A model generated the notes under the pieces. The model had not been told where the DNA came from. It saw only the letters and a list, made by a program, of their open reading frames with translations, and ran no database searches. Source: an uncultured Clostridium sp. (GTDB taxonomy: Bacteria > Bacillota > Clostridia > Lachnospirales > Lachnospiraceae). Taken from it: a DNA stretch of 23,928 nucleotides. The position numbers and the translations under genes were made by a program. Positions 7,621 through 16,355 of the stretch are shown here, piece by piece. The stretch covers positions 1 through 23,928 of the forward strand of contig UQXF01000045.1 in NCBI GenBank assembly GCA_900544905.1. Reading direction: 5' to 3'. The number at the start of each line of letters is the position of its first letter. The stretch's first letter is position 1.

Positions 7621-8646
7621 TTACCTGTTCTCCTGCATATAGGCTTTCCGGAGCTGTCCACAGGCAGCATCAATATCTTTGCCCATACCTCTTCTAATAG
7701 TAACATTAATTGTATTTTTTTCAAGCAAAACTTTAAACTTTTCAATAGAATTCTTGTCTGCCCGCACATAATCCCGCTCTTTCACCGGGTTGACCGGTAT
7801 CAAATTCACATGGCACGGAAAGCCCTTCAACAGGGATACCAGCTGTCTGGCATCCTCTGCCGTGTCATTTTCACCGGCAGCCAGGGAATATTCGAAGGTA
7901 ATTCTACGCCCGGTTTTGTCAAAATAATAACGGCAGGCATTCATCACCTGTGCTATGGTATATTGATTGGCAATGGGCATAAGCGCCCTCCTCTTTTCAT
8001 CTGTAGGCGCATGCAGCGACAACGCAAAGGTAATGGCAAACCCTTCATCCGCCAGCCGGTAGATTTCCGGTACAAGCCCACAGCTGGAAACTGTCACATT
8101 CCGCTGGCTGATATGAAGTCCGTCTTCATTTGTCAGGAGCCTGATAAAGCGGCAAAGATTGTCATAATTATCCAGCGGCTCACCGGTGCCCATCACCACC
8201 ACATTGGAAACCCTCTGCCCGGTAATCCTTGTAATGGCATATATCTGGTCAAGCATCTCCGATGGTGTCAGATTCCGGCTTAATCCCATCAGCGTAGACG
8301 CACAGAACCTGCATCCCATCCGGCATCCCGCCTGGGAGGAAATGCACACGGAATTTCCATGCTTATACGGCATAAATACACTCTCAATCACATTGCCATC
8401 ATCCAGCCGAAAAACAAATTTATTCGTTCCGTCTATCCGGGACTCCAGTCTCTCCACTGCCTCTAATGCAACAAAATCCTCTGAAAGCTTCTGCCGGATA
8501 TCCTTTGGAATATTCGTCATTTCCTCCACATTCCGCACCAGCTTCACATGACACCAGTCGTATATCTGCTTTGCCCGGAACTTTGGATATCCCTGCTCCT
8601 CTATATATTTTGTAAGTTCTGCCAATGTCATTGATTTAATGTCCAT
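7621..8646 (-). CDS. rlmN: 23S rRNA (adenine2503-C2)-methyltransferase RlmN
   Basis: A 341-residue radical-SAM enzyme that methylates C2 of A2503 in 23S rRNA (the family also acts on A37 of some tRNAs). The [4Fe-4S] cluster motif CxxxCxxC is Cys108, Cys112, Cys115. The SAM-binding GTGEP stretch follows at about 153-157. The C-terminal catalytic Cys329, in DIDAACGQL, is present. RlmN rather than the resistance enzyme Cfr is supported by the housekeeping location between rsmB and stp. The ribosome binding site is weak, and the gene is 14 bases downstream of rsmB. Confidence 0.96.
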   Translation of the reverse strand: MDIKSMTLAELTKYIEEQGYPKFRAKQIYDWCHVKLVRNVEEMTNIPKDIRQKLSEDFVALEAVERLESRIDGTNKFVFRLDDGNVIESVFMPYKHGNSVCISSQAGCRMGCRFCASTLMGLSRNLTPSEMLDQIYAITRITGQRVSNVVVMGTGEPLDNYDNLCRFIRLLTNEDGLHISQRNVTVSSCGLVPEIYRLADEGFAITFALSLHAPTDEKRRALMPIANQYTIAQVMNACRYYFDKTGRRITFEYSLAAGENDTAEDARQLVSLLKGFPCHVNLIPVNPVKERDYVRADKNSIEKFKVLLEKNTINVTIRRGMGKDIDAACGQLRKAYMQENR

Positions 8647-8660
8647 ATCCCGTTCTCTTT

Positions 8661-10025
8661 CTATCCTTTGCGAAATTTTGCAATGAAAAATCCGTCACAT
8701 TTTACCTCTCCCGGAAGAAGCTGCAGCATATTGCCCTTCACAACACTGCCCCTTAACGCTTCCGGCAATGTCATCTCAAGTCCGGCTCTCTCAAAGGAAA
8801 AGTGCTCCAAAAACCATTCCGCATTTTCCCTGTTCTCCTCCGGATTAATGGTACAGGTACTGTACAGCAGGATTCCGCCCGGCTTTACATACTCCGCAGC
8901 GTTAGTTAAAATGGTTCTCTGCAGATTGGCAAGCTCTATCAGCTGCTGTTCCTTTATATGGTATTTAATGTCATTTTTTTTCGAGATAATACCAAAGCCG
9001 GAGCATGGCAAATCTGCAATCACAATATCCGCCCATTCCTTCTTACTGTTATCCAAAACCAACGCATCCCAGAGGACGGTCCGGATATTGGAAAGTCCCA
9101 TGCGCTCTATATTTTCCTCAATCAAAGCAAGCTTTTTACCGGAAACATCCCTTGCCTCAATCTGCGCCTTATCTCCAAGCATCTGGGCAAAATGTGTGCT
9201 CTTGCCGCCGGGAGCAGCGCACAAATCCAATATCTTAAGAGGCTTTGTGCTGTTATTTTCTATGCCCGCCGCATGATACAGCAGCATGGAGCTCTCATCC
9301 TGTACAAAAAATTCTCCCTGCTTAAATCCCGGAGTTCTTCCCACATAATTAATTTTATTTAAATGCAGTGCTTCCGGAACATAGTATCCATCCGTCACTT
9401 CTATATTGCTGTCCTTTAATTTCTTTACCAGCTCTTCCTTTGATGTCTTAGCGGTATTAACCCGCACCGTAATACCCGGCGTCTCCAGGGATGCCTGTAA
9501 TATGCTCTCTGTCTTTTCGCTGCCATACCATTCCAGCATCCGTTCCACAATCCACTGGGGCATGGAATATGCAATGGACAAATATGCCTTCCTGTCCTCC
9601 TCTTTCGCGGGAAAGACAATAGCATCCTTACTGCGTGCCACACTGCGCAATACCCCGTTTACAAAGCCGGAAAGATTCTGGAACCCCTTTTTCTTTGTAA
9701 GCTTTACACATTCATCACACGCCGCCTCATCCGGTACACTCTCCATATACAGCATCTGGTAAACCCCCAGCCGCAGCACACAGCGAATCAGAGGCTTACA
9801 TTTATTTACCTTTGTCCGGCTGTAACAGTTAATGACATAATCAAGCCTTACCTGGTATTCTGTCACACCCTCCACAAGCCTTGTTATAAATGCCCGGTCC
9901 TGCTTGCTTAAAAACTGTTTCTGGAACAGCAGTTTATGCAGGGCATCCTTTACAAATATATTTTTCTTTTCTATTTCCACCAGCGTTTCCAATGCAAGAA
10001 GCCTGGTGTTTACCTGTTCTGCCAT
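8661..10025 (-). CDS. rsmB: 16S rRNA (cytosine967-C5)-methyltransferase RsmB
   Basis: A 454-residue enzyme methylating C967 of 16S rRNA. The N-terminal third is a NusB-like RNA-binding domain (LSKQDRAFITRLVEG). The rest is a Rossmann methyltransferase with SAM motif DLCAAPGGKSTH and the two cysteines of the m5C mechanism, in DLPCSGFG and YSTCTINPEEN. GTG 10031 extends the frame but overlaps the ribosome binding site GGAG (10036-10033), so ATG 10025 (protein start MAEQVNTR) is preferred. It lies 16 bases after fmt, the usual order. Confidence 0.96.
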   Translation of the reverse strand: MAEQVNTRLLALETLVEIEKKNIFVKDALHKLLFQKQFLSKQDRAFITRLVEGVTEYQVRLDYVINCYSRTKVNKCKPLIRCVLRLGVYQMLYMESVPDEAACDECVKLTKKKGFQNLSGFVNGVLRSVARSKDAIVFPAKEEDRKAYLSIAYSMPQWIVERMLEWYGSEKTESILQASLETPGITVRVNTAKTSKEELVKKLKDSNIEVTDGYYVPEALHLNKINYVGRTPGFKQGEFFVQDESSMLLYHAAGIENNSTKPLKILDLCAAPGGKSTHFAQMLGDKAQIEARDVSGKKLALIEENIERMGLSNIRTVLWDALVLDNSKKEWADIVIADLPCSGFGIISKKNDIKYHIKEQQLIELANLQRTILTNAAEYVKPGGILLYSTCTINPEENRENAEWFLEHFSFERAGLEMTLPEALRGSVVKGNMLQLLPGEVKCDGFFIAKFRKG

Positions 10026-10041
10026 AACCACTCTCCGAAAT

Positions 10042-11001
10042 TTATGCGTTATCCTGGTTCTCCCCCAGTATCATTCCCTTATGAATATCATATCCCAGTA
10101 AGAAAGCTGCGGTATCCATCCGTTTCTTTCCCTCCAGCTGAAGATTCAGAATACGGAGGGCGCCTTTTCCACAACGCACCGTAAAGCTCTTCTTATCCAC
10201 AGCAATAACCCTGCCGGCTTCTGCCTCCTGTCCGGCTGTCTCTTCTTCCTTCAGCACCTCTGCCATATATATCTTCAGGGTCTTCCCATTTACTCTTGTA
10301 TAAGCGCTTGGCCACGGATTAAGCCCCCGGATAAGACGCTCCAATATAACCGCGTCCTGTGTAAAATCAAGACGTCCCATATCCTTTGAGAGCATTTTCG
10401 CATAGCTGGATTTGCTGTCATCCTGCTTTCTCCTGACTGCGGTGCCATTTTCCAGCTGCTCTAATGTCTCCACAAGAAGGTCTGCCCCTTCCACTGCCAG
10501 GCGCTCAAACAGGGAGCCACCGGTCTCCTCCGGGGAAAGCTTTACTCTGCGCTGGCAGATGATATCTCCGGTATCCAGTCCCTTTTCCATATACATAATG
10601 GTGATACCGGTCTCCTCCAGACCGTCTATAACTGCCCACTGGATTGGGGCGGCGCCGCGGTACGCCGGAAGCAGTGATGCATGTACATTAATACAGCCAT
10701 ACCTTGGAATGTTCAAAATCCGCTCCGGCAAAATCTGCCCAAAGGCTGCCACAACAATCACATCAGGCTTCAGACGCTCCAATTCATCCATAAACGCTTC
10801 ATCCCTTACCCGTTCCGGCTGGCTCACCGGCAGATTATATTCCAGTGCCTTTTCCTTTACCGGAGTAAACACCATTTTCTTGCCCCGTCCCTTTGCCTTA
10901 TCCGGCTGGGTCACCACCAGCAGCACCTCATGGCCGGCTTTTACAACCGCCTCCAGTGTATTCACCGCAAAATCCGGTGTTCCCATATATACAACCTTCA
11001 T
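10042..11001 (-). CDS. fmt: Methionyl-tRNA formyltransferase
   Basis: A 319-residue enzyme that formylates initiator Met-tRNA with 10-formyltetrahydrofolate. The N-terminus VVYMGTPDFAV, the folate and catalytic region NVHASLLPAYRGAAPIQWAV (about 110-129), and the C-terminal tRNA-binding domain with RLIRGLNPWPSAYT are all typical. It is 28 bases downstream of def, which removes the formyl group that Fmt adds. The ribosome binding site is modest (GGTGA). Confidence 0.97.
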   Translation of the reverse strand: MKVVYMGTPDFAVNTLEAVVKAGHEVLLVVTQPDKAKGRGKKMVFTPVKEKALEYNLPVSQPERVRDEAFMDELERLKPDVIVVAAFGQILPERILNIPRYGCINVHASLLPAYRGAAPIQWAVIDGLEETGITIMYMEKGLDTGDIICQRRVKLSPEETGGSLFERLAVEGADLLVETLEQLENGTAVRRKQDDSKSSYAKMLSKDMGRLDFTQDAVILERLIRGLNPWPSAYTRVNGKTLKIYMAEVLKEEETAGQEAEAGRVIAVDKKSFTVRCGKGALRILNLQLEGKKRMDTAAFLLGYDIHKGMILGENQDNA

Positions 11002-11029
11002 TTCATCACCAACCTAACTGCTACCAAAT

Positions 11030-11518
11030 CTATTCCGCTTCGTTCTCTTCGTCCCTGTACCGCAGCTCCCGGAGCGGGCTGTCTGCTACATCCTTATACA
11101 GGATACCCTCCAAATGGTCCAGCTCATGACAGATTGCTCTGGCAAGAAGTCCTTCCCCTTCAATGGTTACCTCCTCCATGTTCTCATTCAGACACTTGCA
11201 GATTACATGGTTCGGACGGGTCACTGTCGCCACCTTCCCCGGAAGGCTTAAGCAGCCCTCATCTCCGGTCTGTTCCCCATCCTTTTCCACGATAACCGGA
11301 TTAATCAGTACATATGGGTTTTCATAATCCACATCAATAACCACAATCCGCTTCAGCACTCCCACCTGTGGCGCCGCAAGACCCACGCCATCAGCATCAT
11401 ACATTGTTTCCAGCATATCGTCAATCAGAGTTTTTGTCCGCTCTGTCATCTCTTTTACTTCTTTACATTTCTTCCGTAAGATATCATCACCATCATACCG
11501 TATCTGTCTTATTGCCAT
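11030..11518 (-). CDS. def: Peptide deformylase
   Basis: A 162-residue metalloenzyme removing the N-formyl group from new proteins. The three motifs are intact: GVGLAAPQVG (44-53), EGCLS (87-91) with metal ligand Cys90 or nearest, and HELDH (131-135) with two His ligands and the catalytic Glu. The acidic C-terminal tail (RDEENEAE) is not part of the active site. It starts the nine-gene def-to-thiN run. A ribosome binding site GGAG precedes ATG 11518, and a promoter lies about 80 bases upstream in the gap after priA. Confidence 0.97.
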   Translation of the reverse strand: MAIRQIRYDGDDILRKKCKEVKEMTERTKTLIDDMLETMYDADGVGLAAPQVGVLKRIVVIDVDYENPYVLINPVIVEKDGEQTGDEGCLSLPGKVATVTRPNHVICKCLNENMEEVTIEGEGLLARAICHELDHLEGILYKDVADSPLRELRYRDEENEAE

Positions 11519-11546
11519 TTTTCTTCTCCTCTTTTCTCTGTTATCC

Positions 11547-11563
11547 AGTTAGCATTGCTAACT
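11547..11563. repeat. 17-bp palindrome in the def leader
   Basis: Perfect 7-base arms AGTTAGC and GCTAACT around ATT. It sits between the predicted def transcription start (about 11593) and ATG 11518, so it could be an operator or a small leader hairpin. No T-run follows on the minus strand, so it is not a terminator. Confidence 0.7.
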
Positions 11564-11599
11564 TTTATCTATATAATTCAATGATGAAACAACTTTTTT

Positions 11600-11628
11600 A
11601 TTGTATCACACTATTCAAAGCTTGTCAC
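11600..11628 (-). promoter_or_regulatory. SigA-type promoter for the def operon
   Basis: On the minus strand GTGACA (11628-11623), a 17-base spacer and TACAAT (11605-11600). Expected transcription start is near 11593, giving a leader of about 75 bases. It lies directly after the priA stop codon (11634-11636), so def onward can be transcribed separately from priA. Confidence 0.68.
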
Positions 11629-11633
11629 TTATT

Positions 11634-13886
11634 CTAGTAGGAATGCACCGGGTCAAAGTCAAAGGTTACAAAACAGTCTTTATATTCCGGCTGCTCCTCC
11701 AAAAACCGCTCCGCTAAGTTCTTCAATTCCACCAAAACCTCATACCGCTTTTCCTTCAGATAAATCACCCTCCGGTAGCGGTCATTTACCCTGGCAATGG
11801 TTGCATCACAGGGACCAATTACATGAACTCTCTGTTCTTTTCCCCAATGTACCATTTTTTCCCTTAATACCTCTGAGAGCCGGCACAGCGTTTCATATCC
11901 GTCACACTCCATAAACACCGCCAGCATATGGCAAAATGGCGGATACCCAAGCAGGCTCCGGTATGCTTTTTCCTCCTCATAAAATGCCTGGTAATCCTGT
12001 TTTGCCGCCGCCTTAATGGCATAGTGCTCCGGCGCATAGGTCTGAATTACCACATCTCCCTTAAGGCTCCCCCTGCCGGCTCTTCCCGCCGCCTGGGTCA
12101 GTAAATCGAAGGTGCGCTCCGCTGATTTGTAATCATTGTCAAACAGCGTCAGGTCTGCGGCAATCACTCCCACCAGCGTGACATTGGAAAAATCATGCCC
12201 TTTTACAATCATCTGCGTTCCCACCAGAACATCCGCTTCCCCGTTGGCAAACTGGCTCAAAATCTTCTCATGGGAATCCTTATTTCTTGTGGTATCCATA
12301 TCCATCCGGAGTACCCTTGCCTCCGGGAACAGAACCTTCACCTGTTCCTCCACCTTCTGTGTGCCGATTCCAAAGCCCGCAATATACTTGGACTGGCATT
12401 CCGGACAAACTGCCGGTTTTTTCTGCTCATAACCACAGTAATGGCACACCAGCTTTTCTTTTGCCGTCCCCGAAAAATGCTCCGTCAGGGTCACATCACA
12501 GTGGGGACATTTAAACACATGACCACAGCTTCTGCAGGAAATGAAGCCTGCAAATCCCCGCCGGTTTAAAAACAACATAATCTGCTGCTTTTTACCGAGA
12601 CGGTCTGCCATCAGCTTCTTCAGCCTGTCGCTGAAAATGCTGCGGTTTCCACGCTTTAACTCCTCCCGTAAATCCACCACAGAGGTTTCCGCAAGGGCTG
12701 CCGATTCCCTCGCCCTGCCGGATAAGCCCAGCAGCGTATAGTCACCCTGCAGGGCATGGTAATAGGACTCCACAGAAGGGGTAGCCGAGCCAAGCACAAC
12801 GGACGCCCCTGCCATTCCGGCGCGGTGGATTGCCACCTCCCTGGCATGGTATTTAGGTGGATATTCACTTTTATATGTGGCTTCATGCTCCTCGTCAATC
12901 ACAATAATGCCGAGATTTTTAAATGGCGCAAACAGGGCGGAACGCGGTCCAATCATAACGGAAACCTCTCCGTTCTTTGCCTTTTCAAACTGGTCATAGC
13001 GCTCTCCCCTGCTAAGCTTCGAGTTCATAATCGTCACCCGGTTTCCAAACCGTTTCCGGAACCGCCTGACAGTCTGGTAGGTTAACGCAATCTCCGGTAT
13101 CAGTACGATTGCCTGTTTTCCCATCCGGACAATTTCATCAATTATTTCAATATACACCAATGTCTTTCCGCTTCCGGTGACACCCTTTAACAGATAGGTG
13201 CCGGGCTGTCCATTCCGGTAATCCTCCACAACTCTTGATATGGCTTCCTGCTGCTCCGGATTGGGAATAACCTCTTCCCCATTTTCCGCCTCAGTTCCAA
13301 TCACATCCCGGTAATACCCCTCCTCCGCCACGGCAATCACATTTTCATCCTGCATTGCCCTCAGTGTAGACGAAGAGATATTGAGCTTTCCTGTAACAAG
13401 GGCATAGGGAATCACCCTGTCCTCCATAAGCTCTGTCAATAATCTCACCTTTGCCCGGGCATTCTTTTTCCGGTACTGCTCTAACAGCTTCTGCGCCTCC
13501 TCATCCGGCACCAAAAGCCGTACCTCCTTATGGGTCAGCCCCTTTACCTTTTGCTTTATGGGCATAACAATCTTTAATGCATTAATCATGGTGGAGCCGT
13601 ACCGCTCCTTAATAAATGCTGCCAGCTCAATCAATGCGCTTTCGATGGCAACACTTCCCTCCTTCACACCGGCAATTTCTTTAAGCCTGGCTTCCTCAAA
13701 TGCCGGTGTGTCCGAAAAGGACACCACATATCCGCTTCTTAAATGATTCCCACGACCAAAAGGGATAGACACCTGTGTGCCTATCCTGATTTGTTCCACA
13801 AGAGCTTCCGGAATCCTGTACTGAAATGTCCGGTCAATCGCCTCATGCGAAATATCGATTATTATATCCGCATATTTTGGTGACAT
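11634..13886 (-). CDS. priA: Primosomal protein N' (replication restart helicase PriA)
   Basis: A 750-residue 3'-5' DNA helicase that reloads the replisome at stalled forks. The N-terminal fork-binding domain occupies about 1-110. Helicase motifs include Walker A GVTGSGKT (235-242), DEEH (331-334), GSATPS (366-371) and later QAAGRAGRG. The helicase core is interrupted by the family's zinc-binding insert with all eight cysteines present (451, 454, 460, 463, 481, 484, 494, 497). The ATG at 13886 has GGAGG upstream and lies inside the murE reading frame, giving a 44-base overlap. Confidence 0.97.
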   Translation of the reverse strand: MSPKYADIIIDISHEAIDRTFQYRIPEALVEQIRIGTQVSIPFGRGNHLRSGYVVSFSDTPAFEEARLKEIAGVKEGSVAIESALIELAAFIKERYGSTMINALKIVMPIKQKVKGLTHKEVRLLVPDEEAQKLLEQYRKKNARAKVRLLTELMEDRVIPYALVTGKLNISSSTLRAMQDENVIAVAEEGYYRDVIGTEAENGEEVIPNPEQQEAISRVVEDYRNGQPGTYLLKGVTGSGKTLVYIEIIDEIVRMGKQAIVLIPEIALTYQTVRRFRKRFGNRVTIMNSKLSRGERYDQFEKAKNGEVSVMIGPRSALFAPFKNLGIIVIDEEHEATYKSEYPPKYHAREVAIHRAGMAGASVVLGSATPSVESYYHALQGDYTLLGLSGRARESAALAETSVVDLREELKRGNRSIFSDRLKKLMADRLGKKQQIMLFLNRRGFAGFISCRSCGHVFKCPHCDVTLTEHFSGTAKEKLVCHYCGYEQKKPAVCPECQSKYIAGFGIGTQKVEEQVKVLFPEARVLRMDMDTTRNKDSHEKILSQFANGEADVLVGTQMIVKGHDFSNVTLVGVIAADLTLFDNDYKSAERTFDLLTQAAGRAGRGSLKGDVVIQTYAPEHYAIKAAAKQDYQAFYEEEKAYRSLLGYPPFCHMLAVFMECDGYETLCRLSEVLREKMVHWGKEQRVHVIGPCDATIARVNDRYRRVIYLKEKRYEVLVELKNLAERFLEEQPEYKDCFVTFDFDPVHSY

Positions 13887-15348
13887 CCTCTTCCTCCAAT
13901 ATCTCTCTAATCAAATCCCGTTCATCCATATGGTATTTTCGACCCTTAATCTCCTGGTAATCCTCATGCCCCTTACCGGCAAGTACAATGACGTCCCCTT
14001 TTCTGGCATTCATTATGGCATAGCGGATTGCTTCCTTCCGGTCAACAATCTCCACATAGTTTCCGTCTGTCTTTGCCATTCCGGTCTTAATATCGTCCAT
14101 AATTGCCTGGGGCTCCTCATCCCTTGGATTATCGGAGGTTATAATTGTAAAGTCTGCAAATTTCCCAGACACCTCGCCCATCTCATACCTCCGCACCTTG
14201 GAGCGGTTTCCTCCACAGCCGAACAGGGCAACCAGCCTTTCCGGATTATAAGCCCGCAAGGTGGTCAGAATACTTTCCAGACTCACTGCATTATGTGCAT
14301 AATCAATTAAGATGGTAAAGGCATCGGAAATCGGAATCAGCTCCACCCTGCCCTTTACATGGATATCCCGCAATATCTCCAGAATCTTTTCCATTGGCAC
14401 ACCCATCTCCTTTGCCACTGCAATGGCAGACAGGGAATTGTGCACAGAAAACTCACCCGGCAGGCTTACCACCACCTCTTCCTGATATTTTCCGCCTAAA
14501 TGATAGGAAATACCAAGACATCCATCCTTTTCGTAAAGCTTCCAATTTTCTGCCTGATAATCCGCACCCTCCTTTATGCCATAGGTAATTACCTGGCAGG
14601 TATGTCCCTTTAATATCTCGTCACAATGTTCATCATCTATATTAAAAATTCCTGTTTTACACATAGTAAACAGCTTGGCTTTCCAGCTTAAATACTCTTC
14701 AAAATCCCTGTGCTCATTTGGTCCGATATGGTCCTCTGATAAATTGGTAAAAATACCATAATCAAAAGAAACACCTGCCACCCGGTTAAGCATCAGCCCC
14801 TGGGAAGAAACCTCCATTACCACGCTGTCCAGACCGGCATCCACCATTTCCTTTAAGGTTCTCTGCATGACAATGGATTCCGGTGTGGTATTATTGGCAG
14901 GGGTTACCTTATCTCCCACAATGCTTTCTATGGTTCCAATCAGCCCGGTTTTATGTCCTGCCGCTTCAAGCATGGATTTAATCATATACGTGGTGGTGGT
15001 TTTCCCCTTTGTGCCGGTAATTCCAATCACTGTCAGCTTATCGGATGGATTCCCATAAAATGCAGCGCAGATTATTCCCATGGCATACCGGGTATCTGCT
15101 ACCTTTACCACTGCAATCTCTGTATATTCCTCCAGGTTAACATCCTTTTCCACCACAATTACAGAAGCCTTTTTATCCGCCACATCCTTTGCATAGCTGT
15201 GTCCGTCAAATACAGCTCCGGTAATACAGAAAAAAAGCGTCCCCTCTGTCACCCTGCGGGAGTCGTTCTCCACTGCGGTTACCTCTGTATCAGGACTTCC
15301 CTGAACCAATGTATATTCCAATGTATTTAACAATTGCCCTAATTTCAT
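13843..15348 (-). CDS. murE: UDP-MurNAc-L-Ala-D-Glu:meso-diaminopimelate ligase
   Basis: A 501-residue Mur ligase adding the third residue to the peptidoglycan stem peptide. It has the ATP loop GTKGKTT (112-118), the conserved SWKAKLF segment bearing the lysine that is usually carbamylated (near 223), YAHN (350-353) and GNRSKVR. DNPR (406-409) is the signature of enzymes using meso-diaminopimelate rather than lysine, so A1-gamma-type peptidoglycan is predicted. A strong AGGAGG precedes ATG 15348. The last 12 or so residues (beyond EILEEEDV) lie in the overlap with priA. In B. subtilis this position beside priA is held by coaBC, and murE lies in the division and cell-wall cluster. Confidence 0.95.
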   Translation of the reverse strand: MKLGQLLNTLEYTLVQGSPDTEVTAVENDSRRVTEGTLFFCITGAVFDGHSYAKDVADKKASVIVVEKDVNLEEYTEIAVVKVADTRYAMGIICAAFYGNPSDKLTVIGITGTKGKTTTTYMIKSMLEAAGHKTGLIGTIESIVGDKVTPANNTTPESIVMQRTLKEMVDAGLDSVVMEVSSQGLMLNRVAGVSFDYGIFTNLSEDHIGPNEHRDFEEYLSWKAKLFTMCKTGIFNIDDEHCDEILKGHTCQVITYGIKEGADYQAENWKLYEKDGCLGISYHLGGKYQEEVVVSLPGEFSVHNSLSAIAVAKEMGVPMEKILEILRDIHVKGRVELIPISDAFTILIDYAHNAVSLESILTTLRAYNPERLVALFGCGGNRSKVRRYEMGEVSGKFADFTIITSDNPRDEEPQAIMDDIKTGMAKTDGNYVEIVDRKEAIRYAIMNARKGDVIVLAGKGHEDYQEIKGRKYHMDERDLIREILEEEDVTKICGYNNRYFA

Positions 15349-15373
15349 ATATAACCTCCTAGCCTAAATGCTG

Positions 15374-15428
15374 TCTCATATGCACGACGACTCAAAAAGG
15401 TTCGCCGAAGCTTTTTCTCATATGCACG
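15374..15428. repeat. 13-bp direct repeats flanking a small hairpin, upstream of murE
   Basis: TCTCATATGCACG occurs at 15374-15386 and again at 15416-15428. Between them is an imperfect inverted repeat AAAAAG...CTTTTT (15394-15399 and 15411-15416) with an inner TTC/GAA stem and loop GCC. No gene fits here: a reading frame passing through it is only the extension of rpoZ-strand sequence in another frame. It resembles a small dispersed palindromic unit, but this cannot be decided from one copy. Confidence 0.6.
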
Positions 15429-15438
15429 GCAACACAAA

Positions 15439-15461
15439 TGGCAGGCATATCCTGCCTGCCA
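15439..15461 (-). terminator. Probable terminator after rpoZ
   Basis: Perfect 8-bp GC-rich arms TGGCAGGC and GCCTGCCA around a 7-base loop begin 10 bases after the rpoZ stop codon. On the minus strand the stem is followed by TTTGTGTT, an imperfect U-tract, so termination may be partial. It would separate yicC-gmk-rpoZ from murE-priA, yet no clear promoter is seen before murE. Confidence 0.55.
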
Positions 15462-15471
15462 CCAGATAGTA

Positions 15472-15711
15472 TCATTCGTCCTCATCGTCTCCAACAATTT
15501 TGACCTTTCCCTGATAAAGCTCATCCACGGCAACGGATAATGGTTTTCTGCCTTCTCCCTTTACCAGAGGTTCTTCTCCTGCAATAATCTGTCTTGCTCT
15601 CTTTGCAGTTGCAAGCACAATGGAATAACGGCTTTGTACCACTGGCTGTTCTCCCTGCTCAACCTCGCTGTTAACAACTTCCATTAAATCACTATAAGAT
15701 GGATGTATCAT
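15472..15711 (-). CDS. rpoZ: RNA polymerase omega subunit
   Basis: A 79-residue omega subunit that helps assemble and stabilise RNA polymerase. The conserved core is SRYSIVLATAKRARQI (27-42), and the SVAVDELYQGKV segment follows. The tail is very acidic (DDEDE). Its ATG overlaps the TGA of gmk by four bases (ATGA), the usual coupling in this gene pair, and a GGAG ribosome binding site precedes it. Confidence 0.96.
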   Translation of the reverse strand: MIHPSYSDLMEVVNSEVEQGEQPVVQSRYSIVLATAKRARQIIAGEEPLVKGEGRKPLSVAVDELYQGKVKIVGDDEDE

Positions 15712-16343
15712 GATAAAATCTCCTTTCGAATATCAAATAATTCATTTTTTGTCTGTTTAATATATTCCCGGTTGTTTGCTGTCCGGAAGCTCTCTGCCAC
15801 AATAACTGCATTTACATTATCCACACAGGTCTCCAAATCATCATTCACAACCAGATAATCATATTCTGCCATATCATCTGTCTCTTCATAGGCACGCTTT
15901 AACCGCTTTGCAATTACCCTGGCATCCTCCGTACCTCTGCCCTCCAATCTCTCCTTGAGACTGTGTGCATCCGGCGCTGTCAGGAAAATCAATACCGCAT
16001 CCGGATACTGCTCCTTAATCCGCATAGCTCCCTGAACCTCTATCTCCAGTATCACATTATGCCCGCTGGCTAATTCATCCTCCACATATTTTCTGGGAGT
16101 ACCATAATAATTCTCTACATACTGTGCCCATTCAATAAATCCGTTATAGTCAATCAGATTCTGAAACTCAGCCACACTCTTGAAAAAATAGTCCTTTCCA
16201 TCTACTTCACCGGGTCTCGGTTCTCTTGTGGTGGCAGAAACAGAAAGACTATAGTGATACTTCTCAATTAACTTCTTAACGACTGTCCCCTTGCCGACAC
16301 CGGAAAACCCGGAAATGACAATCAACACGCCCTTTTTATTCAT
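15708..16343 (-). CDS. gmk: Guanylate kinase
   Basis: A 211-residue kinase converting GMP and ATP to GDP and ADP. The P-loop is SGFSGVGKGT near residues 11-20, followed by SATTREPRPGEVDGKDYFF, the GMP-binding region, then NVILEIEVQG and the lid region with RLKRA. GTG 16352 is in frame upstream but lies within the ribosome binding site GAGGG (16356-16352). ATG 16343, eight bases downstream, is the better start. It follows yicC by 12 bases with no remA between them. Confidence 0.96.
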   Translation of the reverse strand: MNKKGVLIVISGFSGVGKGTVVKKLIEKYHYSLSVSATTREPRPGEVDGKDYFFKSVAEFQNLIDYNGFIEWAQYVENYYGTPRKYVEDELASGHNVILEIEVQGAMRIKEQYPDAVLIFLTAPDAHSLKERLEGRGTEDARVIAKRLKRAYEETDDMAEYDYLVVNDDLETCVDNVNAVIVAESFRTANNREYIKQTKNELFDIRKEILS

Positions 16344-16355
16344 ATGCTTCACCCT

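Noticed and set aside
7222..8283. 353-residue plus-strand open frame
   Set aside because: It is antisense to stp and rlmN, has no ribosome binding site, and is rich in Cys, His and Pro with no family resemblance; a shadow of two well-supported genes.
15345..15533. 62-residue minus-strand open frame over the rpoZ-murE gap
   Set aside because: It overlaps the rpoZ 3' end in another frame and consists mainly of the repeat element; no ribosome binding site.
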